14,913 bases of DNA from Bacteroidota bacterium (GTDB lineage Bacteria > Bacteroidota > Ignavibacteria > Ignavibacteriales > Melioribacteraceae), in NCBI GenBank assembly GCA_023381535.1, contig JAMCSN010000274.1:1-14913 (forward strand). Direction: 5' to 3'. The stretch's first letter is position 1. Every line of letters starts with the position of its first letter. A program made the translations under genes and the position numbers. Under the pieces are notes generated by a model, which saw nothing but the letters and a program-made list of their open reading frames with translations, was not told the origin of the DNA and did no database searches. Positions 1 to 7,049 of the stretch are shown here, piece after piece.

Positions 1-45
1 TTGTTGGACGACAGAAAAGAAACATATAAATAATTTATGGGTAGG

Positions 46-63
46 GATGTTCAGTTGAACATC
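46..63. promoter_or_regulatory. 18-bp perfect palindrome upstream of the first gene
   Basis: GATGTTCA and TGAACATC form perfect 8-bp inverted arms around a 2-nt centre, about 80 nt upstream of the TTG start at 142. The size and symmetry are those of a site bound by a dimeric regulator; the 2-nt centre makes an RNA hairpin unlikely. That it is an operator is inference. The rest of 1-141 shows no clear gene. Frame 1 is open from the left edge to a TAA at 31-33 and could be the tail of an upstream gene, but it is too short to judge. Confidence 0.3.
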
Positions 64-141
64 ACTACGGCTAGGAAATCTGGATATAAACTGGGACTAC
101 TGAAAGTGTAATCAACTAATGTTGAATTATAGAGGGAGAAT

Positions 142-1068
142 TTGTCGGGGTTTGATAAAAATAAAATTCATGAATGCTTAGTTGCCATTTCTGGAAATTC
201 TATAAACCATTCTCAATTAACCGAACTTGTCAGAATATCACGATTAATAATTCAATCCTATCTTATCAATTACCGTTCTAAAGTATTAAACTTAATCACA
301 AGGTACGGCATAACAATTACCGACTTATCTTATGATTGTATAGCAGATGCATTTGCTAGAAACGGAGAAAACAAATTCCACATTATTAAGAAATTCATTT
401 CTTCCTTAAACCAAAATATTAAGGAAATAGAAGTTGTAAACGCATTTCTTGCGTATAAAAGTTTTTTGATTAAGGTAACCGATGCGCAATTATCTAAACT
501 GTATTCCCAATCTGACCCGATAGGTTCAAAAATACTTAGGAATGTCAAAGATGTTGTACGATGCTTAGACAAATTTGCAATAGTAAAAAATTTAAGTGGA
601 TTGACTTTAGTTGCTGGCAGCAATGATGAATTAATTTACAAACCTGAATTCCCATTTGAAAAAATACTTGCTGAATTTAGTATGAATGATAATGGATCGG
701 ATACCAATGATTTATTGAATCGACTGCATCAAATCTTAACTAGTCAATGTGAATATCGTAGAAGTGTTCTGCTTACCGATGTTGTATCATTATTTAAAAA
801 ATATTTTAGCGCTGAGATAAATAATATGTATGACGTAAATGAACAATTACTTCTATCACCGGTCCTTAATGATGGTTTTGAGGAATACGAAACCACGCAA
901 GTAAAGCAGAAAGTTGAAAACTATATCAAAGAAAAAATCTTGCTGGATTATTTTGTTAAGGGAAAAATTAATAAAGAAGAAGCTGAATCCATTTATTTAA
1001 CGATAAGAGACATTATCAATGACTGGTATTTGGTCATAGCGTGTACATTTTTATATGCTATAAATTAG
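142..1068 (+). CDS. hypothetical protein, 308 aa, possibly of a sigma-factor-like family
   Basis: I do not recognise a named domain with confidence. The protein is cytoplasmic in character: no signal peptide, no convincing membrane segment, mostly predicted helix, Lys/Asn/Ile-rich. It starts at TTG 142, four bases after a purine-rich AGAGGGAG ribosome binding site, and no better ATG is nearby. Residues about 25-75 form a helical stretch containing LSYDCIADAF, which loosely recalls region 2 of sigma-70-like proteins. A later DPIGSKILRNVK stretch looks like a conserved core. The last residues (about 290-308) are hydrophobic and unlike the rest, so the C-terminus may be altered, although no alternative frame continues it. 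It stands alone, 114 nt before the next start, with a palindrome upstream. Its codon use is AT-rich like the following secreted-protein genes. Coding is likely; function is unknown. Confidence 0.65.
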   Translation: MSGFDKNKIHECLVAISGNSINHSQLTELVRISRLIIQSYLINYRSKVLNLITRYGITITDLSYDCIADAFARNGENKFHIIKKFISSLNQNIKEIEVVNAFLAYKSFLIKVTDAQLSKLYSQSDPIGSKILRNVKDVVRCLDKFAIVKNLSGLTLVAGSNDELIYKPEFPFEKILAEFSMNDNGSDTNDLLNRLHQILTSQCEYRRSVLLTDVVSLFKKYFSAEINNMYDVNEQLLLSPVLNDGFEEYETTQVKQKVENYIKEKILLDYFVKGKINKEEAESIYLTIRDIINDWYLVIACTFLYAIN

Positions 1069-1212
1069 GTGTTTTTCGTCCCGATTACATAGTGATTCAG
1101 AATTTATTAAAACAAAAGAGATCATCGTGCTGAAATAACAATTTCATAACATAGCAAAATTTAAACCACAGTTTTTGTTTCTATGTCTAATTCAAGTAGG
1201 AGTAGATCAATA

Positions 1213-2604
1213 ATGAATCACAAAAATTTTCCTATGGACAGAATGAAGAAAATCACACTCATTTTCATTTTAATTTGTCTATCAATAAACGCACAGCCAA
1301 TCTATTCCCCTCCAACTGAAGGAGGGATTTGGAATACTACCTCAAGTCAGCTAAGTCAGATTCCTTGCAACGATACAACCGCTTGGGAGTTAGGTACAGT
1401 AGTTGTGTTAAATGATACATGTTTACAAGCATCTGGCGGACTCCCTAATACAATATGTAAACTCCTTGAAGTTGATTGTCCCGGTTTGACCCCAATCCAA
1501 GTTGAATTGCACATTACTGCCCCAGATGAAAATGTACTTGAACGCGGAACAGTGGTTTTCGGCAGTGGCAGTAGTGGTAGTAGTTTCTATGGAGATCGTT
1601 CTGAGGCACAAATTTTATTTCAGGAGTTAACCAAAAAAGGTTTCAGGATTGTGGATCGTGCATGGAGAGGTTCGAACGGCTGGACAACTCGCGAAGGAGG
1701 GTTAAAACGCGAATCCTGTCGTTACGCCACATTACTAACTTGGGTTTTTAATAATATACATGAAACTGGAGCTTTTTGTGCTTCTGGGAATTCTGGTGGC
1801 TCAGCTGAAATTGGCTACGCTTTAACAAGCTGGAATCGCGGAGATATTCTTGATTTGGCGGTACCAACTTCGGGCCCAGCAGTAGCGCGGTTGGATTACG
1901 CTTGTCAATCACCAAGGATGCAAGAGTGGATAACAATGGCAGATACTATCATTCCTTTGGGAGCTATGAATTGTAATCCCCCGATAGCGCTGTCACCGCA
2001 ACATGGTGTTTGCCTTCAATGTAGCGATACTCCTTCTCATGAAGCTTTGTTGTTTGACAGCGTTGTCCATCCCGATGCACTATTGCATTATCCTAATACA
2101 CGTTTACATTTCATTTATGGTGCTAATGATTGTGATGGTCCTTCCGTACCTATTGGTCTAACATGGTCAACAAATGTAACAAGTGAAAAAATTATCGAGT
2201 TTGTACCAAACACTTCCCATGTAATTGTACTTAGTCCGGAAGGCAGAGAAGCTATACTCAATGCAATTGACAAAGGAACTACCCCCCTCTCAGTAATTAA
2301 TGAGGGTGAAAACACTATAATCTTTCCAGCTCAATTTTACTTGTTACAAAATTATCCGAATCCTTTCAATCCAGAGACAATAATTAGTTTTCAAATCTTA
2401 CAAGCCGAGTATGTAACACTAAAAATTTATAATGCTCTAAGTGAAGAAATTGTAACACTTGTTGATGAATATAAAGCACCGGGAACTTACCAGGTAAAAT
2501 TTAATGAGAGATTACACAAAACATCTTTACCTAGCGGAACTTATTATTATGAATTAATGGTAGGATTGAATAGAAAAACAAAAAAAATGATGCTAATAAA
2601 ATAA
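1213..2604 (+). CDS. secreted alpha/beta-hydrolase-fold protein with T9SS type-A sorting domain
   Basis: An exported hydrolase, probably anchored at the cell surface or released through T9SS. ATG 1213 is preceded by AGGAG (1198-1202). The in-frame ATG at 1183 has no ribosome binding site; ATG 1234 and 1243 are also possible. Numbering from 1213, a signal peptide (MKKITLIFILICLSINAQ) occupies about residues 11-28. The nucleophile elbow GNSGG puts the catalytic serine at 194. Asp306 (YGANDCDG) and His336 (PNTSHVIVL) fit the other triad positions, and GSGSSGSSFYG may form the oxyanion region. Many cysteines suggest disulphides in the mature protein. Residues 375-463 are the sorting domain (LLQNYPNPFNP to the KTKKMMLIK end). 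The substrate cannot be told; an esterase or peptidase-like role is inference from the triad. It is the first of three sorting-domain genes in a row. Confidence 0.85.
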   Translation: MNHKNFPMDRMKKITLIFILICLSINAQPIYSPPTEGGIWNTTSSQLSQIPCNDTTAWELGTVVVLNDTCLQASGGLPNTICKLLEVDCPGLTPIQVELHITAPDENVLERGTVVFGSGSSGSSFYGDRSEAQILFQELTKKGFRIVDRAWRGSNGWTTREGGLKRESCRYATLLTWVFNNIHETGAFCASGNSGGSAEIGYALTSWNRGDILDLAVPTSGPAVARLDYACQSPRMQEWITMADTIIPLGAMNCNPPIALSPQHGVCLQCSDTPSHEALLFDSVVHPDALLHYPNTRLHFIYGANDCDGPSVPIGLTWSTNVTSEKIIEFVPNTSHVIVLSPEGREAILNAIDKGTTPLSVINEGENTIIFPAQFYLLQNYPNPFNPETIISFQILQAEYVTLKIYNALSEEIVTLVDEYKAPGTYQVKFNERLHKTSLPSGTYYYELMVGLNRKTKKMMLIK

Positions 2605-2670
2605 AAAAATGTACTAGGTTCTCTGGCAATATAATTATAGGATAACCATAAAAAATTTTGTGGATGGGAA

Positions 2671-4410
2671 ATGAAAAAGGAAAGAATTCTATTCGTATTA
2701 ATATATTCCATAATAATCATTAGTAATTTAAGCGCGCAAACAGTTTCGCCAGATAGTTGGACCCAGTATTGCGGCTGGCATTACGGTGGACAAATACCTA
2801 AATGGGGTGGCTGGGTTCGTGAATATGCTAAAGATCAATTCGGTCGTTTTATAATTGATACAACAACAAATCAACTGGATACAATTAAGCTTAACAATGC
2901 TTATCAATTGTTAAGTACTTTAGATACAACTATTGATATTCTACAGCTCGATGGCGGATTAGGATCTGCGCGTGATACAGCAGATGTAGTTGAATGGATG
3001 AAAATGATTGAGGCAGACTCTGGCAAGTTTTGGAAAAGTATTGTTTACCAACAAACTATAAAATTGACAGAATTACCTAACGGTCAAAAGCGCGTATACT
3101 GGCAAATTGGTAACGAAATTTCGAGTCCGGCTTACAGCAGAACGATTCGCTATTGGCAAAACGGTTCCGATATTAACGGTTATAACTATGATAAATTTGT
3201 TATACCATATTATGTTGAAAATTATTTAGCACCAACTGTAGAAGCAATTGATTCTGCAAGCCAAACAGTTTTTAACGAAAAGGGGAAGATTAATATTTGT
3301 CTTGGTTCAATTACAAATGCTCATAATAATAATGCACAGCAATTTCTTGATTCACTTCTCAATTATCGAATAGTTGGCGTTAACTCGCCCACACTTTCCG
3401 GTAAATATGTCTATGAACTAATTCATATAATTACTGTTCATTATGCAATGGGGACAGCCAACACCGCCGATTGGTTAGATAACATAAACTGGTACAAAAG
3501 TTGGACAGGAACCGGCAAAATTAGGGGAGTTTGGTCAACAGAAGAAGTGGGAATAAAAGCCGCTACCGATAACAAAGGCGGTTTTGCAAGCAGTATAGCT
3601 ACATCAAGATATTTAGAATGGAGTATAAACAACCAATATGAAGCAAGAAATGCTAGAACAAATTATTATGCTTGGAATACTGGTAACTCAAATACTTCCG
3701 TAAAAACATTTAACGATACACTATTTTCAATGATTGGCAATGTTAAACTATCAAATGTTCCTAATTCGGCGGTATCATTCAGCGAAAGTAATTTGGAGTA
3801 TCACAGCTTTCTTTCCGAGAATAAAGATAAAGGAATTGTTATTGCTTTTCCTGAAAGATCACAGACCCAAAATCAGGTTACTATTCAGGAAGTATTTCTG
3901 AATCATTCCAACTGGGGTGAAATTAAGTATGCAATGGTTTATTCTTACGGTACAAATGGATCGATCCCAATAGCTGCAACTGTAAATCATATTGGTGATT
4001 CCACAATTATTCAATTTACAAATTCCAAAACGCTCGATTACTACAATGGGCTATTGATATACATCGAAATAAGCGATATAACAGATATACGCGATGGTGT
4101 TGAAGAAATCCCGTCTCAAATTACATTGTATCAAAATTATCCCAATCCATTTAATCCTACTACGGTTATTAGTTATCAGTTGCCGGAAGCCGGATATGTT
4201 ACCTTAAAAGTTTTCGATCTCTTAGGTAGAGAAGTCGTAACACTTATTGATGAATATAAACAAGCCGGCAGTTATGCGTCTCAACTTTCAACTAACAACT
4301 TACAATTATCATCTGGTGTATATTTTTACACGCTCAGAATAATGGATTCTTCTCCCGAAAAATCGGGATCAGAATATAAGGAGACGAAGAAGATGATTTT
4401 GATGAAATAA
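2671..4410 (+). CDS. secreted glycoside-hydrolase-like (clan GH-A type) protein with T9SS sorting domain
   Basis: ATG 2671 follows a GGATGGGA ribosome binding site, and a TATAAT lies at 2630-2635 without a clear -35. Residues 1-22 are a signal peptide ending LSAQ. The middle reads like a TIM-barrel glycosidase of the GH-A superfamily: YWQIGNEISSP places Glu149 of a typical GNE acid/base motif at the end of strand 4. GVWSTEEVGI offers Glu291 or Glu292 as nucleophile near strand 7. The spacing of about 143 residues is reasonable for the clan. Residues 484-579 are a T9SS type-A sorting domain (LYQNYPNPFNP to KKMILMK). Secretion to the surface and polysaccharide or glycoside cleavage are inferred; the exact GH family is not recognised. 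The sorting domain carries an unusual SSPEKSGSE insertion encoded by a palindrome (see separate entry). Confidence 0.8.
   Translation: MKKERILFVLIYSIIIISNLSAQTVSPDSWTQYCGWHYGGQIPKWGGWVREYAKDQFGRFIIDTTTNQLDTIKLNNAYQLLSTLDTTIDILQLDGGLGSARDTADVVEWMKMIEADSGKFWKSIVYQQTIKLTELPNGQKRVYWQIGNEISSPAYSRTIRYWQNGSDINGYNYDKFVIPYYVENYLAPTVEAIDSASQTVFNEKGKINICLGSITNAHNNNAQQFLDSLLNYRIVGVNSPTLSGKYVYELIHIITVHYAMGTANTADWLDNINWYKSWTGTGKIRGVWSTEEVGIKAATDNKGGFASSIATSRYLEWSINNQYEARNARTNYYAWNTGNSNTSVKTFNDTLFSMIGNVKLSNVPNSAVSFSESNLEYHSFLSENKDKGIVIAFPERSQTQNQVTIQEVFLNHSNWGEIKYAMVYSYGTNGSIPIAATVNHIGDSTIIQFTNSKTLDYYNGLLIYIEISDITDIRDGVEEIPSQITLYQNYPNPFNPTTVISYQLPEAGYVTLKVFDLLGREVVTLIDEYKQAGSYASQLSTNNLQLSSGVYFYTLRIMDSSPEKSGSEYKETKKMILMK
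4346..4375. repeat. imperfect 13-bp inverted repeat inside the sorting-domain coding sequence
   Basis: ATTCTTCTCCCGA (4346-4358) and TCGGGATCAGAAT (4363-4375) are inverted copies around AAAA, with 11 of 13 positions pairing and a CCCGA/TCGGG core. It lies in the open frame of the glycosidase-like gene and encodes the polar stretch DSSPEKSGSE between the GVYFYTLRI and ETKKMILMK strands of the sorting domain. The two neighbouring sorting domains have only a short turn there. A small palindromic element inserted in frame is one explanation; chance divergence is another. Confidence 0.45.
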
Positions 4411-4458
4411 CGACAAATGTCGGCTTAGTAAATAGTATCAAATGATATCGGAGGATTT

Positions 4459-5619
4459 ACGAAACGGTTATTAAAATTAATATTGTATGTAGGTATCGGT
4501 ATAACGATTAATGCTCAAACCGTGAATAAGGTCGGACTTGTTGAGTTGTTCCCTCACAAGGTATATTTAATATATTCCGGAATGAGTGATACACTTACTA
4601 ATAGAGTTAAGGAAACTTCCAATATATTCGTTTTCAAAGGTTATGATGATACAGTATGGGTCTTTAACGCTGGGTATGGCGACCCAAATGGTGATGTCGC
4701 CGAATATCGTAGTGGTTGGGATTGCACTCGCTCCGGGTTCAGCGATGCATATGATGTTGATAGTGTTATCACAATTCAATTCGGTATGAACCGCAGCAAA
4801 GTAAAATTTATGTTTATCGCCCCTCATTATCATCTTGATCACATTAACGTAGAATTTCTATCACCGTTTTTTACACAGTTCGGTTACGATTCAACAACAG
4901 CAAAAATTTTTATCCACATCAAAGATTATTTTTCTGCTGTTTGCACTTACGACAGTTCATGCGGTTCAATATGGGGAGGACCTGAAAAAGAACCATGGAG
5001 TGAAGCACCGTTCCTTTTAAACATGTTCAAAACAATCGGGGAAGAAAACGACCCTTGCAATACTCTCGTTCTTACATTTTCCACTGAAGTCGGTATATGT
5101 GAGGTACGCAAGGATTTTGATGAAAGTATCGGTGGTCATACTGACGGTACTATTAATCTACTGTTTCCATCGCAAAAAATTTTTATACGTGGTGGATTTA
5201 GTCCGCAAACGCCAACACCTTGTTTCGATCTTTCCGGTTGGCAGACAGCACAAGTTCATCATTCCGTTAATCTCTCTTTTAATATTACCGGTATTGAAAA
5301 CGGGGACAACATTGCAGACATGCCTTCACAGTATGAATTGAAACAGAACTACCCCAATCCTTTCAATCCGAGCACAACTATTAGCTACAAGCTACAAGCA
5401 GCAACTTAATTGAAATTAAAAGTCTATGATTTCTTGGGCAAAGAATTAATAACACTTGTCGATGAATATAAACAAGCCGGTATTTACCACTTTACATTTA
5501 ACATCCACCAAACTAATGGCGGACAAGCTCTGCATTCTGCACTCGCAAGTGGTGTTTATTTCTATCGTCTGCAAGCTGGAAGTTATTCTCAAACCAAGAA
5601 GTTGTTAGTGATAAAATAA
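4459..5619 (+). pseudogene. decayed secreted metallo-beta-lactamase-fold protein with T9SS sorting domain
   Basis: One reading frame interrupted twice. A strong GGAGG (4450-4454) is followed at 4459 by ACG instead of ATG. The codons after it encode a textbook signal peptide (KRLLKLILYVGIGITINAQ), so the original start was very probably ATG 4459. The first standard alternative, TTG 4483, has no ribosome binding site and cuts the signal peptide. HYHLDH (4825-4842) is the metal-binding HxHxDH motif of the metallo-beta-lactamase fold, and GGHTDG (His codon 5137-5139) fits the third metal ligand. The sorting domain begins LKQNYPNPFNPSTT, but TAA at 5407-5409 stops it just before LKLKVYDFLGKE. The same frame then continues as a normal sorting-domain end to KKLLVIK and TAA 5617-5619. 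Two independent lesions suggest a pseudogene; sequencing error or rare ACG initiation cannot be excluded. The active-site motifs are still intact, so decay would be recent. Confidence 0.7.
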
Positions 5620-5654
5620 AATTTAGGATGAATTAACGTGAAGAGGTAATAGGT

Positions 5655-5999
5655 ATGCTTTATATACCAAAAGAAAATGCTGAGCAAAAAAGAAGATTTG
5701 CCGAATTACTTTCAGTTGGAATAATTATGGAGAAAGTTGGCTGGGGTGTTGTAGCTCTGGGTGTAATAGTTGTAATTAGCAGCTTGGTTAGTTGCATAGA
5801 AGATTCTGGCATGCTCAGGGGAATAGGAGCGATCAGCTTTCCTGCGGGGCTCCTAACCGCAGCGTTTGGTTATTTAGTTGTTGCTTTCGCACAAGTCCTT
5901 TCCTGCTTTGTAAGCATGGAACAGAACACACACAAAACAGTAGAATTATTGAATGAACTGAAAAGCCAATTACCGGATTTCAATACAAACACAAAATAA
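5655..5999 (+). CDS. small two-helix membrane protein, hypothetical
   Basis: A 114-aa protein with no recognised family. ATG 5655 follows GAGGT (5643-5647) with 7-nt spacing, a good start. A charged N-terminal segment (residues 1-17) precedes two hydrophobic stretches at about 29-48 and 57-86, joined by a short loop with a CIEDSGM sequence. A polar, probably helical tail (89-114) follows. It is predicted to be an inner-membrane protein with both ends on the same side. It starts 35 nt after the broken metallo-beta-lactamase gene, so it may be co-transcribed with it, but nothing links their functions. Confidence 0.65.
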   Translation: MLYIPKENAEQKRRFAELLSVGIIMEKVGWGVVALGVIVVISSLVSCIEDSGMLRGIGAISFPAGLLTAAFGYLVVAFAQVLSCFVSMEQNTHKTVELLNELKSQLPDFNTNTK

Positions 6000-6004
6000 T
6001 TATT

Positions 6005-6090
6005 GAAGTTGTCGTGTAAATAATTTCTCAAAAAATAAATCTGTGTAATCTGCGATCCATCTCAGAAGAGTAATTACTATTGAAGCAACC
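6005..6090. mobile_element. short palindromic intergenic element, copy 1 (MITE-like, degenerate)
   Basis: This stretch shares two pieces with the element at 6914-7043. The core CAAAAAATAAATCTG (15 nt; here TCAAAAAATAAATCTGTG at 6028-6045) is followed by TAATCTGCG in both. Its right end, read on the - strand from 6090, begins GGTTGCTTCAATAGTAATTA, matching GGTTGTCTCAAAAGTAATTA at 6917-6936 in 17 of 20 positions. The left end (GTTGTCGTG at 6008-6016) is a weaker inverted partner. No coding capacity. Mobility is inferred from the two related copies; the ends are approximate. Confidence 0.45.
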
Positions 6091-6225
6091 TCATATTTTC
6101 TGTGAGATTTTTCAAAACATAAGTGAGCTTATTGCCGGGTAGGCCAGTCGCTCTACATTTGAAAGTAAGTTAATGCGACAAACTTCACCAAACTCACAAA
6201 ACACCGTTTTTTCTCAAAAAGCACA

Positions 6226-6561
6226 CATTTCAAACCTAACTTGACTCATATCTGGTCAAGCTTGAGACATTTTAAAGCTAACTTATCTCATTGCAAGACC
6301 AACATGTATCATTGCAAGACTGATAAATGCCATTGCAAAGCTTACTAATGCAATTACAAGCTTTACTAATGCCATTTCCGGTCTAACTTGCCTCATTTCA
6401 GCGTTGACAAATGCAACTTCAGACTTGAAAAACGTCATTTCAACGCCGACTTATTGCATTTCAATGCCGCACAATTGCTTTGCAGAGTCGACAAATCCAT
6501 TTGCAAGGTGGACTAATGCGTCCGCACAATCATCAAACGGGTTTGCAGCAATGCATAACAC
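6226..6561. repeat. degenerate 21-bp tandem repeat array, 16 units in perfect phase
   Basis: Sixteen consecutive 21-bp units begin at 6226, 6247, 6268 and so on to 6541, with no insertion or deletion between them. Units typically begin CATTTCAA or CATTGCAA, carry a pyrimidine-rich centre and end ACTAATGC or similar. The best-matching neighbours are those at 6310, 6331 and 6352. Two further unit-like segments lie upstream at 6156-6176 and about 6183-6203. On the + strand, in the frame starting at 6227, each unit encodes a heptad close to I-(A/S)-x-L-T-N-A; this frame has TGA in the first two units, then is open from 6266 to 6901. On the - strand, units encode heptads close to A-(F/L)-V-x-x-(A/E)-M, with three stops. 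There are no spacers, so it is not CRISPR. Between the upstream element and the array, 6091-6225 holds nothing else recognisable. Confidence 0.8.
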
Positions 6562-6686
6562 AGTAACGATTCTATCAAAAACTTCTCTTAATATTTTGAG
6601 AAGAATGGGGCGAGGCAGCATTAGATTTGTGTTCATCACGACTTTTTCTTTTTCAAATTCTTCAGAAAATGCATGGTTGATTACGT

Positions 6687-6694
6687 TATATTTG
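6687..6694 (+). promoter_or_regulatory. possible -7 promoter element (TAnnTTTG) before the antitoxin-like gene
   Basis: TATATTTG fits the Bacteroidetes-type -7 consensus TAnnTTTG and lies 21 nt before ATG 6716, which would give a leader of about 15 nt. No TTTG is found at the expected -33 position, so support is partial. The rest of 6562-6715 holds a weak hairpin (CTTCTC 6582-6587 with GAGAAG 6598-6603) and nothing else I recognise. Confidence 0.25.
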
Positions 6695-6715
6695 CAAAAA
6701 AAATCCGGTGAGGAG

Positions 6716-6901
6716 ATGACCTCAACAAAAACTAAAACGCATATAAAAATTGCACGTGCGGCGTGGGAGAAGATGAAAAAAAATCCCGCGTTAAGTGAAA
6801 CGATAGAATTACTTGTGGATATTTCAGATTTGGAAAAAGCTAAGAAAGTCCGCGGCAAGAGTTTAACTGTTGAACAAAATTTGAAGAAACGAGGTTTATA
6901 A
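6716..6901 (+). CDS. small antitoxin-like protein, 61 aa
   Basis: A short charged helical protein beginning MTSTKTKTHIKIARAAWEKM. Its tail has the style of RelB/Phd-type antitoxins: an acidic ETIELLVDISDLEKAKKVRG helix and a closing TVEQNLKKRGL. Family membership is inference from this style, not a recognised motif. AGGAG directly abuts ATG 6716 without the usual spacing. The same frame stays open upstream through the 21-bp array to 6266, so a longer product from a TTG (6404, 6677 or 6692) is possible. I prefer 6716 because sequence character changes there from repeat-derived to ordinary protein. No toxin gene lies next to it: downstream is a palindromic element starting about 13 nt after the stop, upstream is the array. 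It may be an orphan or the remnant of a toxin-antitoxin pair. Confidence 0.5.
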   Translation: MTSTKTKTHIKIARAAWEKMKKNPALSETIELLVDISDLEKAKKVRGKSLTVEQNLKKRGL

Positions 6902-6913
6902 ATAATTTATTGG

Positions 6914-7043
6914 TGGGGTTGTCTCAAAAGTAATTATTCTCCGGAGGAGTCCTTCGGACAAAAAATAAATCTGCGAAAATCAGTTTAATCTGCGTTATCA
7001 GCGTTCTATTTTTGAATAAACAAGTACTTTTGCGACAGCCTCC
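6914..7043. mobile_element. short palindromic element, copy 2 (about 130 bp, MITE-like with terminal inverted repeats)
   Basis: The left end (6914-6935, containing TTGTCTCAAAAGTAATT) and right end (7022-7043, which on the - strand contains TGTCGCAAAAGTACTT) are inverted repeats with 17 of 22 matching positions. The CTGTCTCAAAAGT-type end resembles termini of known insertion sequences. Inside are a hairpin (TCCGGAGG 6940-6947, loop AGT, CCTTCGGA 6951-6958) and the CAAAAAATAAATCTGCG / TAATCTGCG core shared with copy 1. There is no open frame and no clear target duplication. The right end lies 6 bp from the nfnB stop codon. Confidence 0.55.
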
Positions 7044-7049
7044 TACAGT

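Noticed and set aside
1183..1212. Start of the alpha/beta-hydrolase at ATG 1183
   Set aside because: No ribosome binding site precedes it, and it would put a Ser/Arg-rich stretch before the signal peptide; ATG 1213 has AGGAG at 10 nt.
4411..4422. Terminator or operator at CGACAAATGTCG after the glycosidase-like gene
   Set aside because: The arms are only 5 bp around a 2-nt centre with no T-run; probably chance.
5410..5619. Independent 69-aa gene starting at TTG 5410
   Set aside because: It is in frame with the metallo-beta-lactamase gene and is exactly the missing second half of its sorting domain, so it is part of the broken gene.
6226..6561. CRISPR array
   Set aside because: Units are contiguous and degenerate, with no constant repeat alternating with unique spacers, and no cas genes are present.
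6940..6958. Rho-independent terminator for nfnB or the antitoxin-like gene
   Set aside because: The 8-bp hairpin is real but no T-run follows it on either strand, and it lies inside the palindromic element.
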